Source: Prado023 sp964638055 (lineage in GTDB: Bacteria; Actinomycetota; Actinomycetes; S36-B12; CAIYMF01). From it: 14,753 bases of DNA. The stretch lies in the NCBI GenBank assembly GCA_964638055.1, contig CAZWXF010000069.1, positions 1 to 14,753 on the forward strand, in the 5' to 3' direction. Below the pieces are notes generated by a model. It saw only the letters and a program-made list of their open reading frames with translations, ran no database searches and had not been told where the DNA came from. The number at the start of each line of letters is the position of its first letter. Position 1 is the first letter of the stretch. A program made the position numbers and the translations under genes. Shown here piece by piece: positions 14,538 to 14,753 of this stretch.

Positions 14538-14753
14538 TGCTCGGCCCCGGCAGGACGTGCATCGTCCTGGCGCTGATGGTGCTAGCCGCCTGCTCGCCGC
14601 CCCCCGACGCCATCGACATCCAGACGTCGGTCGAGCAATCGTCAGCGACGGCGGGTCCCTCATCCACCGGTCCGGCCGGACCTCCCTCGTCCGCCGAACC
14701 TGACCAGCGGGGTCTCGACGGGCTCGACCAGCGGGGTCTCGACGGGCTCGACC
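14534..14753 (+). CDS. Lipoprotein with C-terminal octapeptide repeats (partial, runs off the window)
   Basis: ATG 14534 overlaps the CapA stop by 4 bases (ATGATG). The visible 73 residues begin MMLGPGRTCIVLALMVLAAC, a short signal peptide whose LAAC is a lipobox with Cys20 as the lipidation site, then a Ser/Pro/Ala/Gly-rich linker, then DQRGLDGL repeated twice and going on at the right edge. So it is an exported lipoprotein attached to the outer face of the membrane. The body of the protein is outside the window and no function can be given. Coupling to CapA suggests a joint role at the cell surface. Confidence 0.65.
   Translation, partial: MMLGPGRTCIVLALMVLAACSPPPDAIDIQTSVEQSSATAGPSSTGPAGPPSSAEPDQRGLDGLDQRGLDGLD
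14702..14753 (+). repeat. 24-bp perfect tandem repeat at the right edge
   Basis: The unit starting GACCAGCGGGGTCTCGACGG occurs at 14702-14725 and 14726-14749, and the next copy begins with GACC at 14750. It encodes DQRGLDGL in the partial lipoprotein. The total copy number cannot be seen. Confidence 0.95.

Overview
The window is high-GC bacterial DNA, roughly two thirds G+C by eye. Codons end mostly in G or C, starts are sometimes GTG, and genes overlap as ATGA or TGATG. The gene types (VanZ-like protein, CapA-like protein, small PglC-type sugar transferase) fit an actinobacterium, but no rRNA or other taxonomic marker is present, so this is an inference. The whole window reads as a locus for making a surface or exported polysaccharide.

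Layout, left to right, in blocks of alternating orientation. (1) Plus strand, 1-3388: the end of an unrecognised gene, a GNAT-type acyltransferase, a polysaccharide deacetylase coupled to it, and a PglC-type phosphoglycosyl transferase. (2) Minus strand, 7156-3445: a probable three-gene operon with a membrane-anchored or secreted protein that may be a glycosidase, an O-antigen ligase/polymerase-like membrane protein and a GT4 glycosyltransferase. (3) Plus strand, 7493-10394: a Wzx-type flippase with a suspect 3' end, then a DegT/DnrJ/EryC1/StrS aminotransferase. (4) Minus strand, 13099-10645: a four-helix FlaA1/CapD/WbpM-type nucleotide-sugar dehydratase/epimerase and a VanZ-family protein. 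(5) Plus strand, 13308 to the window end: a CapA-like protein coupled to a partial lipoprotein gene.

How the genes may work together (inference from families): the FlaA1/CapD-like enzyme and the aminotransferase could make an amino-deoxy nucleotide sugar. The PglC-like transferase loads the first sugar phosphate onto undecaprenyl phosphate, and GT4 and other enzymes outside the window extend it. The flippase exports the unit and the ligase-like protein polymerises or attaches it. The acyltransferase and deacetylase modify it, and the secreted protein may trim it.

The least ordinary parts are non-coding or structural. There is a 168-bp MITE-like element with 21-bp terminal inverted repeats at 10461-10628. 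Six short direct tandem duplications (units of 14 to 30 bp) are scattered through the locus. About 400 bp between flippase and aminotransferase (8740-9250) have conflicting coding signals on both strands. I found no CRISPR array, tRNA, rRNA or phage module, and nothing that clearly amounts to a new defence or mobile system.
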